Shown in pieces: positions 9,576 through 17,676 of a stretch of DNA of 64,000 bases. A model generated the notes under the pieces. That model saw only the letters and a program-made list of their open reading frames with translations. It searched no databases and was not told the DNA's origin. Each line of letters begins with the position of its first letter. Position 1 is the first letter of the stretch. The DNA is from JAMLIN01 sp041676645. GTDB lineage: Bacteria; Pseudomonadota; Gammaproteobacteria; Burkholderiales; Burkholderiaceae_E. The stretch covers positions 1 through 64,000 of the forward strand of contig JBAYRO010000006.1 of assembly GCA_041676645.1 (NCBI GenBank). Reading direction: 5' to 3'. The translations under genes were made by a program, and so were the position numbers.

Positions 9576-10793
9576 ATGAGCACGATGGAACGCCTGTTGC
9601 GCCTCATGGCCGACAAACGGGCATCGGACCTTTTCCTGACACCGGGCAGCCCGGTGCAGCTGAAGGTCAACGGCATCACCGTCCCGATCAACCAGCAGCG
9701 TCTCGAGCCACCCCATGTCATCGGGCTGATCCGCGAGGTGGTGGGCGATCGGCAGTGGGAGATCTTCGAGACCGACCACGAGCTCAACGTCGGCTACGGC
9801 GTGCGCGATGTCGGCAGCTTCCGGATCAACGTGTTTCGCCAGCGCGGCACCCCGGCGGCGGTGGTCCGCTTCATCCCGGGTGACATCCCGACCCTGGACG
9901 CGCTCGGACTGCCCCCGATCCTCGGCGAACTGGTCATGGAAAAGCGCGGGCTGCTGCTCGTCGTCGGCTCGACCGGATCGGGCAAGTCGACCACGCTCGC
10001 CTCCATGATCGACCTGCGCGCCGAGAAGCGCAGTGGCCACATCCTGACGATGGAGGACCCGATCGAGTTCACCTTCCGGCACAAGCGCTCGATCGTCAAC
10101 CAGCGCCAGATCGGCACCGACACCAAGTCGCTGCAGATCGGCCTGAAGAACGCGATGCGCCAGGCGCCGGACTGCATCCTGATCGGCGAGATCCGCGACA
10201 CCGAAACCATGACCATGGCGCTGGCCTATGCGCAGTCGGGCCACCTGGTGCTCGCGACCCTGCATGCGAACAACGCCAACCATGCCCTGAACCGCATCAT
10301 CGGCTTCTATTCGCCGGACAACCGACGGGTCCTGCTCTCCGATCTGGCCGCCGCCCTCAAGGGCGTCGTCTCGCAACGCCTGATTCGCGCTCGCGAGGGC
10401 GACCAGCGCCTGCCGGCGGTCGAGATCCTGCTCAATACCCGGCATGTCGCCGAGCTGATCGAAACCGGCCGCCTCACCGAGATCAAGGAAGCGATGGAGA
10501 AGTCCCTCGCCCCGGGCTCGGTCACCTTCGACCAGGCGCTGGCGCGCCTGGTGCGCGAGAACCGCATCGCCCGCGAGGATGCGCTCGCCCATGCCGATTC
10601 GCCGACCAACCTGCTGTGGAACCTCGAGAATGCCGGCGATGAAGCGCCATCGGCCGCGGCATCGGGCGCCACCATGATGCCCGAGCTGCAGGTTCCGCCG
10701 ACGCCCGGCGCCGACGCCGACCCCGCCCAGCCGGGCAGGCCGAAGCCACCGGGAGACTCGGCCTCGTTCTCGGAATTCCTGCTCAATGTCTGA
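9576..10793 (+). CDS. pilU: PilT/PilU-family type IV pilus ATPase (PilU-like)
   Basis: Hexameric retraction-type ATPase of type IV pili. It has an N-terminal PAS-like domain and a RecA-like core: Walker A GSTGSGKST from residue 131, Asp box, Walker B (CILIGEIRDTETM, about 199-210) and His box TLHANNANHAL. The 405-residue protein is closer to PilU than PilT in its beginning (MERLLRLMADKRASDLFL) and in its C-terminal extension (about residues 350-405), which is rich in Pro and Ala. PilU usually assists PilT and is not sufficient alone; no pilT or other pilus gene is in the window. It has a good ribosome site (GAGGAG) and sits inside the dap gene run, a placement I recall from other Burkholderiales. 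Confidence 0.85.
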   Translation: MSTMERLLRLMADKRASDLFLTPGSPVQLKVNGITVPINQQRLEPPHVIGLIREVVGDRQWEIFETDHELNVGYGVRDVGSFRINVFRQRGTPAAVVRFIPGDIPTLDALGLPPILGELVMEKRGLLLVVGSTGSGKSTTLASMIDLRAEKRSGHILTMEDPIEFTFRHKRSIVNQRQIGTDTKSLQIGLKNAMRQAPDCILIGEIRDTETMTMALAYAQSGHLVLATLHANNANHALNRIIGFYSPDNRRVLLSDLAAALKGVVSQRLIRAREGDQRLPAVEILLNTRHVAELIETGRLTEIKEAMEKSLAPGSVTFDQALARLVRENRIAREDALAHADSPTNLLWNLENAGDEAPSAAASGATMMPELQVPPTPGADADPAQPGRPKPPGDSASFSEFLLNV

Positions 10794-11163
10794 ACCGTTC
10801 CCGATCATCGTCCATGGCATCGAAACCTGCGACCAGGTTCGCAAGGCCCGGCGCTGGCTTCGCGAACACGAGATCGAGCATCGCTACCACGACTTCCGGC
10901 GCGACGGCATCGAGGCATCGATGCTCATCGCCTGGGCCTCGCATGTCCCCTGGGATTCCCTGCTCAATCGGCGCGGACTGGCCTGGCGGGCGCTCGACCC
11001 CCAGGCGCGGGCCACGATCGTCGACCAGACGAGCGCGATCGAAGCGATGCTGGCCGAACCGACGCTCATCAAAAGACCGGTGCTGATCGCCGGCGAACAC
11101 GTCCTGGTCGGTTTCAACCCGAAGCTGTACGAAAGCCTGCTGCCGCCCCCGGAGGCGCGATGA
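10786..11163 (+). CDS. ArsC/Spx-family thioredoxin-fold protein (YffB-like)
   Basis: A 125-residue arsenate-reductase-like protein of the YffB subgroup. The thioredoxin-fold active site is HGIETCDQVRKA, with a single cysteine near residue 15 rather than the CxxC of Spx; the second half has the family RRGLAWR and IKRPVLI segments. True arsenate reduction is unlikely, since the arginine triad cannot be confirmed and the genomic setting is lysine synthesis. Glutathione-linked reduction has been proposed for relatives, but no firm function is known. It overlaps the 3' end of pilU by 8 bases and precedes dapE. Confidence 0.85.
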   Translation: MSEPFPIIVHGIETCDQVRKARRWLREHEIEHRYHDFRRDGIEASMLIAWASHVPWDSLLNRRGLAWRALDPQARATIVDQTSAIEAMLAEPTLIKRPVLIAGEHVLVGFNPKLYESLLPPPEAR

Positions 11164-11165
11164 AC

Positions 11166-11239
11166 GCCCCCCACGCCCACTTCGTTCGCCACCCCGGAGG
11201 GGGCGCGCCAGTGGCCTCGGGCGGCCGGGCGCCACTGGC
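11166..11239. repeat. REP-like double-hairpin element before dapE
   Basis: The 76-base gap ahead of dapE is almost filled by two stem-loops: CCCC-GGA-GGGG (11192-11102 region, exactly 11192-11195 with 11199-11202) and a perfect 9-base inverted repeat, GCCAGTGGC (11207-11215) with GCCACTGGC (11231-11239), which ends at the base before the dapE ATG. The run of C, a GTTCG-type centre and G-rich arms resembles dispersed palindromic repeats common between genes in Burkholderiales genomes. The second stem would hide the ribosome-binding region of dapE. The dispersed-repeat identity is from memory and inferred. Confidence 0.5.
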
Positions 11240-12394
11240 ATGATGCCGGCCACCGAACCGGTCCGGGCGTTTTGCGAGACCCTGGTAAGACGCCGGTCAC
11301 TCACCCCCGACGATGCCGGCTGCCAGCAGCTGATCATCGAGCGGCTCGCGGCCAGCGGCTTTGCCGGCGCATCCGAACGCCATGGCGACGTGAGCAACCT
11401 CTGGCTGGTCCGCGACGGCGGCCGGCCCGGCCCCACCCTGGTCTTCGCCGGGCACACCGATGTGGTGCCCACCGGTCCGCTCGCCGACTGGTCGAGCGAT
11501 CCGTTCGAACCGCAGGAACGGGATGGACAGCTTCATGGCCGCGGCACGGCCGACATGAAATCCTCGATCGCGGCCTTCGTGGTCGCCGCCGAGCGCTTCG
11601 TCGCAGGCGCCGGGCGCGAGGGCTTCGGCGGTCGCATCGCGCTGCTGATCACATCGGACGAGGAAGGCCCTGCGATCGACGGCACCGTCCGGGTCGTCGA
11701 AGCGCTCGCGGCGCGCGGCGAGAAACTGGACTACTGCATCGTCGGCGAACCCACCTGCGTCGAGCGACTCGGCGACACCGTCAAGAACGGCCGGCGCGGC
11801 TCGCTGTCCGGCAGGCTGCTGGTCCAGGGTATCCAGGGCCATGTCGCCTATCCGCATCTCGCGCGCAATCCGGTGCATCAGCTTGCGCCGGCGCTTGCCG
11901 AACTCGCGGCCCATCGCTGGGACGACGGCAACGAGTTCTTCCCGCCGACCTCCTGGCAGGTCTCGAACATCCATGCCGGCACCGGTGCCGGCAACGTCGT
12001 GCCGGGCGAAGCGGTGGTCGACTTCAATTTCCGCTTCTCGACCGCGAGCAGCGTCGATTCGCTGAAATCCACGCTGGCCGGCATCCTCGATGCGCACGGC
12101 CTCGAGTACGCGATCGAATGGTCGCTCTCGGGGATGCCCTTCCTGACGCCGCCGGGCGAGCTCTCGCGGGCGCTGGCGGCGGCCATCCTCGCCGAGACCG
12201 GCGTCGAGGCAAGGCTTTCCACGACGGGCGGCACTTCCGATGGCCGCTTCATCGCGCGGATCTGCCCCCAGGTCGTCGAGTTCGGCCCGCTCAACGCCAG
12301 CATCCACAAGATCGACGAGCATGTGGAGATCGCGAGCCTGCCGCCTCTTGCCGCCATCTACGAGCGCACGATCAGCGCGCTGCTGGACCGATGA
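11240..12394 (+). CDS. dapE: Succinyl-diaminopimelate desuccinylase DapE
   Basis: Di-zinc M20-family amidohydrolase that removes succinate from N-succinyl-LL-diaminopimelate, giving LL-diaminopimelate. The 384-residue protein has the ligand set in order: FAGHTDVVPTG (first zinc His and adjacent catalytic Asp), GRGTADMKSS (bridging Asp), SDEEGPAIDGT (catalytic Glu and zinc Glu), VGEPTCVE, and a C-terminal IHKIDEHV His. A dimerisation domain occupies about residues 180-290. ATG 11240 is followed directly by a second ATG (11243); neither has a clear Shine-Dalgarno site, and the upstream hairpin may limit initiation. Its stop overlaps the prmB start (ATGA). Confidence 0.97.
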   Translation: MMPATEPVRAFCETLVRRRSLTPDDAGCQQLIIERLAASGFAGASERHGDVSNLWLVRDGGRPGPTLVFAGHTDVVPTGPLADWSSDPFEPQERDGQLHGRGTADMKSSIAAFVVAAERFVAGAGREGFGGRIALLITSDEEGPAIDGTVRVVEALAARGEKLDYCIVGEPTCVERLGDTVKNGRRGSLSGRLLVQGIQGHVAYPHLARNPVHQLAPALAELAAHRWDDGNEFFPPTSWQVSNIHAGTGAGNVVPGEAVVDFNFRFSTASSVDSLKSTLAGILDAHGLEYAIEWSLSGMPFLTPPGELSRALAAAILAETGVEARLSTTGGTSDGRFIARICPQVVEFGPLNASIHKIDEHVEIASLPPLAAIYERTISALLDR

Positions 12395-13332
12395 ATCCCC
12401 ATCAACGCCATGTGCCCCGGCCCGGGGCGGCCCGGCGCGGGATGCGCACGGTGCGCGACCTGCTGCGCTACGCATGCAGCCGCTTCGGGGCTGCCGACCT
12501 GCACCATGGCCATGGGGTGGCCGACCCGCATGACGAAGCCGCCTGGCTCATCCTCTGGTCGCTCCACCTGCCGCCCACGCCGCTCGAACCCTGGCTCGAC
12601 GCCCGCCTCACTCCGGGAGAGATCGAGGGCATCGTCGAGCTGGTCGAGCGCCGCTGCAGCGACCGCACGCCCCTGCCCTACCTGACCGGCGAAGCCTGGC
12701 TGCGCGGCCTGCGCTTTCGCGCCGATCCGCGCGCGCTCATCCCGCGTTCGCCGATCGCCGAGGCGATCGAGGAATCCCTGCCGGAATGGCTCGACGCCAT
12801 CGGCCGGCCGGCGCAATGGCCGCGTTCCATCCTCGACCTGTGCACCGGTGGCGGCAGCATCGCGATCGTGGCTGCGCTGGCCTACCCCGAGGCGCGCGTC
12901 GATGCCGCCGACATCAGCGCCGCGGCGCTCGAGCTTGCCGCCGAGAACATCGCCGAGCACGGCCTCGACGGGCGCATCGCCCTGCACCGGGGGGATCTCT
13001 TCGCACCGCTGCGCCGGCGCCGCTTCGACCTCATCCTCTGCAATCCGCCCTATGTGAACAGCCAGTCGATGGCACGCCTGCCCGCCGAGTTCCTTGCCGA
13101 ACCGGGCCTGGCGCTGGCCGGGGGTATCGACGGCATGGATCTGGTGCGGCGCATCCTCGCCAGGGCTCCCGGGCATCTCACCGTCGATGGCCTGCTGCTG
13201 CTCGAGATCGGCCATGAAGCCGAGCATTTCGAGGCGGCGTTTCCGCGGCTCGAGTTCGGCTGGCTGCCGGTGGCCGCCGGCGATCGCATGCTCGCGATCA
13301 TCACTCGCCGGCAGCTCGAAGCGGCTCGATGA
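12391..13332 (+). CDS. prmB: Ribosomal protein uL3 N5-glutamine methyltransferase PrmB
   Basis: S-adenosylmethionine-dependent methyltransferase that methylates a glutamine side chain of ribosomal protein L3 during 50S assembly. The 313-residue protein has the PrmB-type helical N-terminal domain, IPRSPIAEAIEE before the Rossmann core, motif I DLCTGGGSIAIV, and the glutamine-binding signature NPPY (about residue 220). PrmB is separated from release-factor methylase PrmC by its PRSPI segment. The ATG lies in the dapE stop (ATGA); an in-frame ATG at 12442 is an alternative start that would remove 17 basic residues. Its own stop overlaps the next gene. Confidence 0.93.
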   Translation: MNPHQRHVPRPGAARRGMRTVRDLLRYACSRFGAADLHHGHGVADPHDEAAWLILWSLHLPPTPLEPWLDARLTPGEIEGIVELVERRCSDRTPLPYLTGEAWLRGLRFRADPRALIPRSPIAEAIEESLPEWLDAIGRPAQWPRSILDLCTGGGSIAIVAALAYPEARVDAADISAAALELAAENIAEHGLDGRIALHRGDLFAPLRRRRFDLILCNPPYVNSQSMARLPAEFLAEPGLALAGGIDGMDLVRRILARAPGHLTVDGLLLLEIGHEAEHFEAAFPRLEFGWLPVAAGDRMLAIITRRQLEAAR

Positions 13333-15281
13333 TCCGGCTCCGCGGCCTGGGCCTGGCGCGGGGCGGCAAGCCCCTGCTCGAAGGGGCCGATGCCGCGATC
13401 TCGCCGAGCGAGAAGATCGCCCTGATCGGGCCCAACGGCTCGGGCAAGACCACCCTGTTGCGTGCGCTTGCCGGCGAGATCGTCGTCGACGCCGGCGAGA
13501 TCGATCGTCCGGCGATGCGCGTCGTGCGCCTCGAGCAGGGCCTGCCGGTCGGCGCGCTGCCGGCCTGGCGCCATGTGGTCGAGTCCGATCCGGTCCTGCG
13601 CACGGCGCAAGCCTCGCTCGATGCCGCCCTGGCCGCCGACGACGGCCATGCGATCGGGGAAGCCCATGCCAGCATCGCCGAAGCCGGCGGGCTCGACGCG
13701 CCGGCAAGGGCGCGCAGCCTGCTCCATGGGCTCGGCTTCGATTCGGGCCAGGCCGATGCCCCGGTCGACACCCTGTCGGGCGGCTGGCGCATGCGGCTCA
13801 ACCTCGCCCAGGCGCTGTTCGTTCCCAGCGACCTGCTGCTGCTCGACGAGCCGACCAACCATCTCGATCTCGATGCCATCCTCTGGCTCGAACGCTGGCT
13901 GGCCCGCTACGAAGGCAGCTGCCTGATCGTCTCGCACGATCGGGATTTCCTCGATGCCGTCGTCCACGCCACCTTGTCGATCGAAGATCGCCGCCTGGTG
14001 CGCTATCCCGGCGGCTACTCGGCCTGCGAGCGCCAGCGCGCCGAGCGCCAGGCCCTGGCCGAACGCAGCTTCCGGCGCGATTCCGAACGCGCCGCCCAGT
14101 TGCAGAGATTCATCGACCGTTTCCGGGCCAAGGCAAGCAAGGCCCGCCAGGTGCAGAGCCGGCTGAAGGCGCTCGAGCGACTCGACCTGGCCGCCCCCCT
14201 GCGCGCGGCGAGCGGGCTCGACTTCGGCTTCCCGCAAGCCGGGGAATGCCCCGATCCGCTGATGCTCGCCGAGGGTGTCGCGGCCGGCTATGAAACGCCC
14301 GTGCTGCGCGATATCGACCTGACGATCGAGCGTGGCGCCCGCATCGGCCTGCTCGGCCGCAACGGCGCCGGCAAGACGACCCTGATCCGGACACTGACCG
14401 GCGAACTGCCGGCGCTCGAAGGCCGGATCCAGCGCGCGGCCAGCGCGCGGATCGGATATTTCGCCCAGCAGGGCGTCGAGCGCCTTCGAGCCGATGACAG
14501 CCCCCTCGCGCACATGGCGCGGGTCGCACCACAGGCTCGCGAAGCTGAACTGCGTGGCTTCCTCGGGCGCTTCGGATTCCGGGGCGAAGACGCGCTGCGC
14601 CCGATCGGGCCGATGTCGGGTGGCGAAAAGGCACGAGTGCTGCTTGCGGAACTGGTGCACGGCAAGCCGCAGCTGCTGGTGCTCGACGAACCGACCAACC
14701 ATCTCGATGCCGCCGCGCGCGACGCCCTGACCGAGGCGCTGGCCGAGTTCGATGGCGCGCTGCTGCTCGTCTCGCATGACCGCTACCTGCTGCGCGCCAG
14801 CGTCGATCGCTTCATCCGGGTCCATGATGGCCGCGTCGATGCCTTCGACGGCGATCTCGACGACTATGCCGCCTGGCTGCAGGGGCGCGAGCGGACAGCC
14901 ACGCCATCGACGGGGGATCGCCCGGGCGCCCCGGGCAGCCTGACGCCGGCGGACGCTCCCACGGATGCCACGGCCCGGGGTTCGCGTCGCGACGAGCGCC
15001 GCGCGGCGGCCGAGCGCCGAGCCCGCCTCGCGGTCGAACTGCGCCCGCTCGATCGCGAACTGGCCGCGATCGAAGGCCAGCTCGCCCAGCTGGAGGCCGA
15101 GATCGGCGCCATCGACTCGGCGATGGCCGACCCCGGCTTCCATGCCGACGGTGCCCGGGTCGCCGAAGCGGCCAGGCGTCGCGGGGAATGCAGCCAGCGC
15201 GCCGAAGCGCTCGAGCTGCGCTGGCTCGAAGTCGGCGAAGCGCGCGACCGGATCCTCGCCGGGACGCAGGAGCCCGGCTGA
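13329..15281 (+). CDS. ABC-F family ATPase (YheS/Uup type)
   Basis: Soluble tandem ATP-binding cassette protein without membrane segments; ABC-F proteins act on the ribosome. In the 650 residues, cassette 1 has Walker A GPNGSGKTT (about 35-43), signature LSGGWRMR and Walker B LLLLDEPTNHLDLD. The ABC-F linker follows, and cassette 2 has GRNGAGKTT (about 343-351), MSGGEKAR and LLVLDEPTNHLDAA. The C-terminal 110 residues form a charged coiled coil, as in Uup/YheS. The substrate (translation factor, not resistance) is inferred from the family. It overlaps prmB by ATGA and is followed by a phosphopantetheinyl transferase with a TGATG junction. Confidence 0.92.
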   Translation: MIRLRGLGLARGGKPLLEGADAAISPSEKIALIGPNGSGKTTLLRALAGEIVVDAGEIDRPAMRVVRLEQGLPVGALPAWRHVVESDPVLRTAQASLDAALAADDGHAIGEAHASIAEAGGLDAPARARSLLHGLGFDSGQADAPVDTLSGGWRMRLNLAQALFVPSDLLLLDEPTNHLDLDAILWLERWLARYEGSCLIVSHDRDFLDAVVHATLSIEDRRLVRYPGGYSACERQRAERQALAERSFRRDSERAAQLQRFIDRFRAKASKARQVQSRLKALERLDLAAPLRAASGLDFGFPQAGECPDPLMLAEGVAAGYETPVLRDIDLTIERGARIGLLGRNGAGKTTLIRTLTGELPALEGRIQRAASARIGYFAQQGVERLRADDSPLAHMARVAPQAREAELRGFLGRFGFRGEDALRPIGPMSGGEKARVLLAELVHGKPQLLVLDEPTNHLDAAARDALTEALAEFDGALLLVSHDRYLLRASVDRFIRVHDGRVDAFDGDLDDYAAWLQGRERTATPSTGDRPGAPGSLTPADAPTDATARGSRRDERRAAAERRARLAVELRPLDRELAAIEGQLAQLEAEIGAIDSAMADPGFHADGARVAEAARRRGECSQRAEALELRWLEVGEARDRILAGTQEPG

Positions 15282-15979
15282 TGCGCGAGGACATCGGCCT
15301 GTTCCGGTTCGACCTCGACGCGCCCCTGCCGGCCACGGCCGCCGGCTGGCTGAATCCGGCCGAGCGGGAACGGGCGGCCCGCTTCGCCACGGCAACCCTG
15401 CGCCAGCGCTTCACCGTCGGGCGCGCCATGCTGCGCCGCCTGCTCGCCGAGCACACCGGCGAAGCGCCCGAGCGCCTGGCGATCGAGGACGATACCAACG
15501 GCAAACCCCAGCTCGTCGGTCGCCCACTCGCCTTCAACCTGAGTCATGCCGGCAACCATGCCTTGCTCGCGATCGGCCCGGCCCGGCTGGACCTGGGCAT
15601 CGACATCGAGGACCTCGCAGCGGTCGGCGACGTCGACGCCCTGGTGACGGTCTGTCTCTCGCCGGCCGAACGGCAAGGCTTCGCCCGCTTCACCGACGCG
15701 GCGACCCGGCGCGACAGCTTCCTGCGACTCTGGGTGCGAAAGGAAGCCTGCCTCAAGGCGATCGGCCAGGGCCTGCGCATCGAGCCCAGCGAATTCACCG
15801 TCGGGTTTCCCGTGTTCGGCGCCGATCTGCCGGCCCGCATCCGCGGCATCGACCTGCGGCTGTCCGACCTTGCCCCCGGCGTCCCGGGCCATGCGGCGGC
15901 GATCGCCGTCGTCGGCTCGGCGCCCATGCCGGCGCTGGCGCCCATCGCCCACCTGGCGCCCGCCTCGCGCAACCGCTGA
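15281..15979 (+). CDS. Sfp/AcpT-type 4'-phosphopantetheinyl transferase
   Basis: Moves the phosphopantetheine arm of CoA onto a serine of a carrier protein. The 232-residue, two-lobed form is the Sfp-like class rather than the small AcpS. Visible motifs are FNLSHAGNHALLAI, LGIDIE (metal-binding Asp and Glu) and LWVRKEACLKAIGQGL (the W-x-x-KEA-x-x-K signature). Start ATG 15281 overlaps the stop of the ABC-F gene (TGATG); an upstream in-frame extension only reads through that gene. No polyketide or peptide synthetase is nearby, so it may serve the fatty-acid carrier or a distant secondary pathway. Confidence 0.9.
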   Translation: MREDIGLFRFDLDAPLPATAAGWLNPAERERAARFATATLRQRFTVGRAMLRRLLAEHTGEAPERLAIEDDTNGKPQLVGRPLAFNLSHAGNHALLAIGPARLDLGIDIEDLAAVGDVDALVTVCLSPAERQGFARFTDAATRRDSFLRLWVRKEACLKAIGQGLRIEPSEFTVGFPVFGADLPARIRGIDLRLSDLAPGVPGHAAAIAVVGSAPMPALAPIAHLAPASRNR

Positions 15980-15997
15980 GCGGCGCGCATCCTCCGA

Positions 15998-16003
15998 TAC
16001 AAT
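15998..16003 (+). promoter_or_regulatory. -10-like TACAAT ahead of the 3-hydroxyacyl-CoA dehydrogenase
   Basis: TACAAT lies 78 bases before the start codon, in the 102-base gap after the phosphopantetheinyl transferase. The -35 region is poor. It marks a likely transcription start for the acyl-CoA gene group. Confidence 0.45.
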
Positions 16004-16081
16004 CGGCACTGGAGACAGGCGCGGTCGATCCTCGTCGAATCGATTCCAGCCCGGTGCAATATTCTTCGAGAGCAAGACGCC

Positions 16082-17617
16082 ATGGACAGACCCTTTCGAC
16101 GCATCGCCATCGTCGGCGCCGGTGCGATGGGCCGGGGAATCACCCAGCTTTTCGCGCAGAGCGGCTTCGAGGTTGTCGTGCACGACACCCGCAGCGAGGC
16201 CATCGACGCCGCCCTCGCCCACCTCGAGGGCACCTTCGAGCGGCTCGCCGAACGCGGCAAGATTTCCGCCGATCAGGCGCGGGAGAGCCTCGGACGCGTG
16301 AGCCGCGGCGACTCCCTCGAGAGCCTGGCCGACTGCGACCTCGTCATCGAGGCCATCGTCGAGCGCCTCGATGTCAAGCAGGCGCTGTTCGGCCAGCTCG
16401 AGGCGATCTGCGCCGCCGACGCGGTGCTGGCCACCAACACCTCCTCGTTGTCGGTCACCGCGATCGCCAGCGGCTGCAGGCACCCGGGACGCATCGCCGG
16501 CTACCATTTCTTCAATCCGGTCCCGCTCATGAAGGTCGTCGAGGTCGTGCGGGGCGCGGCCACCGACGATGCGCCGATCGAGCGACTGGTCGAGCTGGCC
16601 CGCATCGCCGGCCACCGCGCCGTGATCACGCGCGACTATCCGGGCTTCATCGTCAATCATGCCGGCCGGGCCTATGGCCCGGAGTCGATCCGCGCGGTCA
16701 GCGAAGGCGTTGCCGACACCGTCACCGTCGACCGCATCCTGCGCGAGCAGGTCGCCTTCGACGGCAAGGGTTTCAGGCTCGGTCCGTTCGAGCTGCTCGA
16801 CCTCACGGGGCTCGATGTTTCGCATCCGGTGATGGAATCGATCTACCGCCAGTTCTACGATGAACCGAGATTCCGCCCCTCGGTGCTGACCGCCCAGCAG
16901 CATGCCGCCGGCTGGTTCGGCCGCAAGACCGGCATCGGCTTCTATCGCCACGAGGACGGCGTCCAGCGCACGCCCGAGGAACCCCCCCATCCCGAGCCCG
17001 AGGCCATGCCACGGGTATGGGTCGGCCCCGGGCCTGCCGCCGCTTCGCTGGGCGAGCTCGCGGAGGCCCTGGGTGCGACCACCGTCGCGGGCGCCACGCC
17101 GCCCGCCGACGCGATGATCCTGGTCGCCCCCCTGGGCATCGATGCCACCACGGCAGCCGCCGGCTTCGACGGCAGTCGCGTGGTCGCGATCGACACCCTC
17201 TTTCCCTACGCCCACAAGGCCTGCAAGCGCCGCGTGCTGATGGGCACGCCCGCCACCACGCCGACGATCCTCGCCGCCGCGGCCGCCCTCTTCGCGCGCG
17301 ATGGCGCCCGGGTTTCCGTGCTGCGCGACTCCGCCGGCTTCGTGGCGCAGCGCGTCGTCGCGATGATCGTCTCGGTCGCGGCCGACATCGCGCAGCAGCG
17401 CATCGCGTCGCCCGCCGACATCGACGAGGCGGTTCGCATCGGCCTGGGCTATCCGGTGGGTCCGCTCACGATGGGCGATCGCCTCGGTCCGGCCACGGTG
17501 GTCGGGATCCTGCGCGGCATGGCCAGCGTCACCGGCGATCCCCGCTGCCGACCCTCGCTATGGCTGCAGCGCCGCGCCCAGCTCGGCCTGTCGCTGCTGC
17601 ACGACGACAATGCGTGA
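16082..17617 (+). CDS. 3-hydroxyacyl-CoA dehydrogenase
   Basis: NAD-dependent oxidation of 3-hydroxyacyl-CoA to 3-oxoacyl-CoA in beta-oxidation-type pathways. The 511-residue protein has an N-terminal Rossmann domain (VGAGAMGRGITQLFAQSG, residues about 10-27), NTSSLSVTAIA and HFFNPVPLMKVVEV. Two copies of the helical C-terminal dimerisation domain follow, the second (about 400-500) carrying DSAGFVAQRV and GLGYPVGPLTMGDRLG. This double C-terminal layout is typical of PaaH-type enzymes rather than the 280-residue PHB-type 3-hydroxybutyryl-CoA enzyme. It heads a three-gene set with the kinase-fold protein and acyl-CoA dehydrogenase downstream, which suggests it oxidises their product. Confidence 0.92.
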   Translation: MDRPFRRIAIVGAGAMGRGITQLFAQSGFEVVVHDTRSEAIDAALAHLEGTFERLAERGKISADQARESLGRVSRGDSLESLADCDLVIEAIVERLDVKQALFGQLEAICAADAVLATNTSSLSVTAIASGCRHPGRIAGYHFFNPVPLMKVVEVVRGAATDDAPIERLVELARIAGHRAVITRDYPGFIVNHAGRAYGPESIRAVSEGVADTVTVDRILREQVAFDGKGFRLGPFELLDLTGLDVSHPVMESIYRQFYDEPRFRPSVLTAQQHAAGWFGRKTGIGFYRHEDGVQRTPEEPPHPEPEAMPRVWVGPGPAAASLGELAEALGATTVAGATPPADAMILVAPLGIDATTAAAGFDGSRVVAIDTLFPYAHKACKRRVLMGTPATTPTILAAAAALFARDGARVSVLRDSAGFVAQRVVAMIVSVAADIAQQRIASPADIDEAVRIGLGYPVGPLTMGDRLGPATVVGILRGMASVTGDPRCRPSLWLQRRAQLGLSLLHDDNA

Positions 17618-17676
17618 ACCGATGCACGCACACGGTTCCAGCGATTTCCCCACATCATCAGACGAACGGAGGCGAC

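Noticed and set aside
10786..11163. Arsenate reductase of an ars operon
   Set aside because: No arsR, arsB or arsH nearby and the sequence is of the YffB subgroup.
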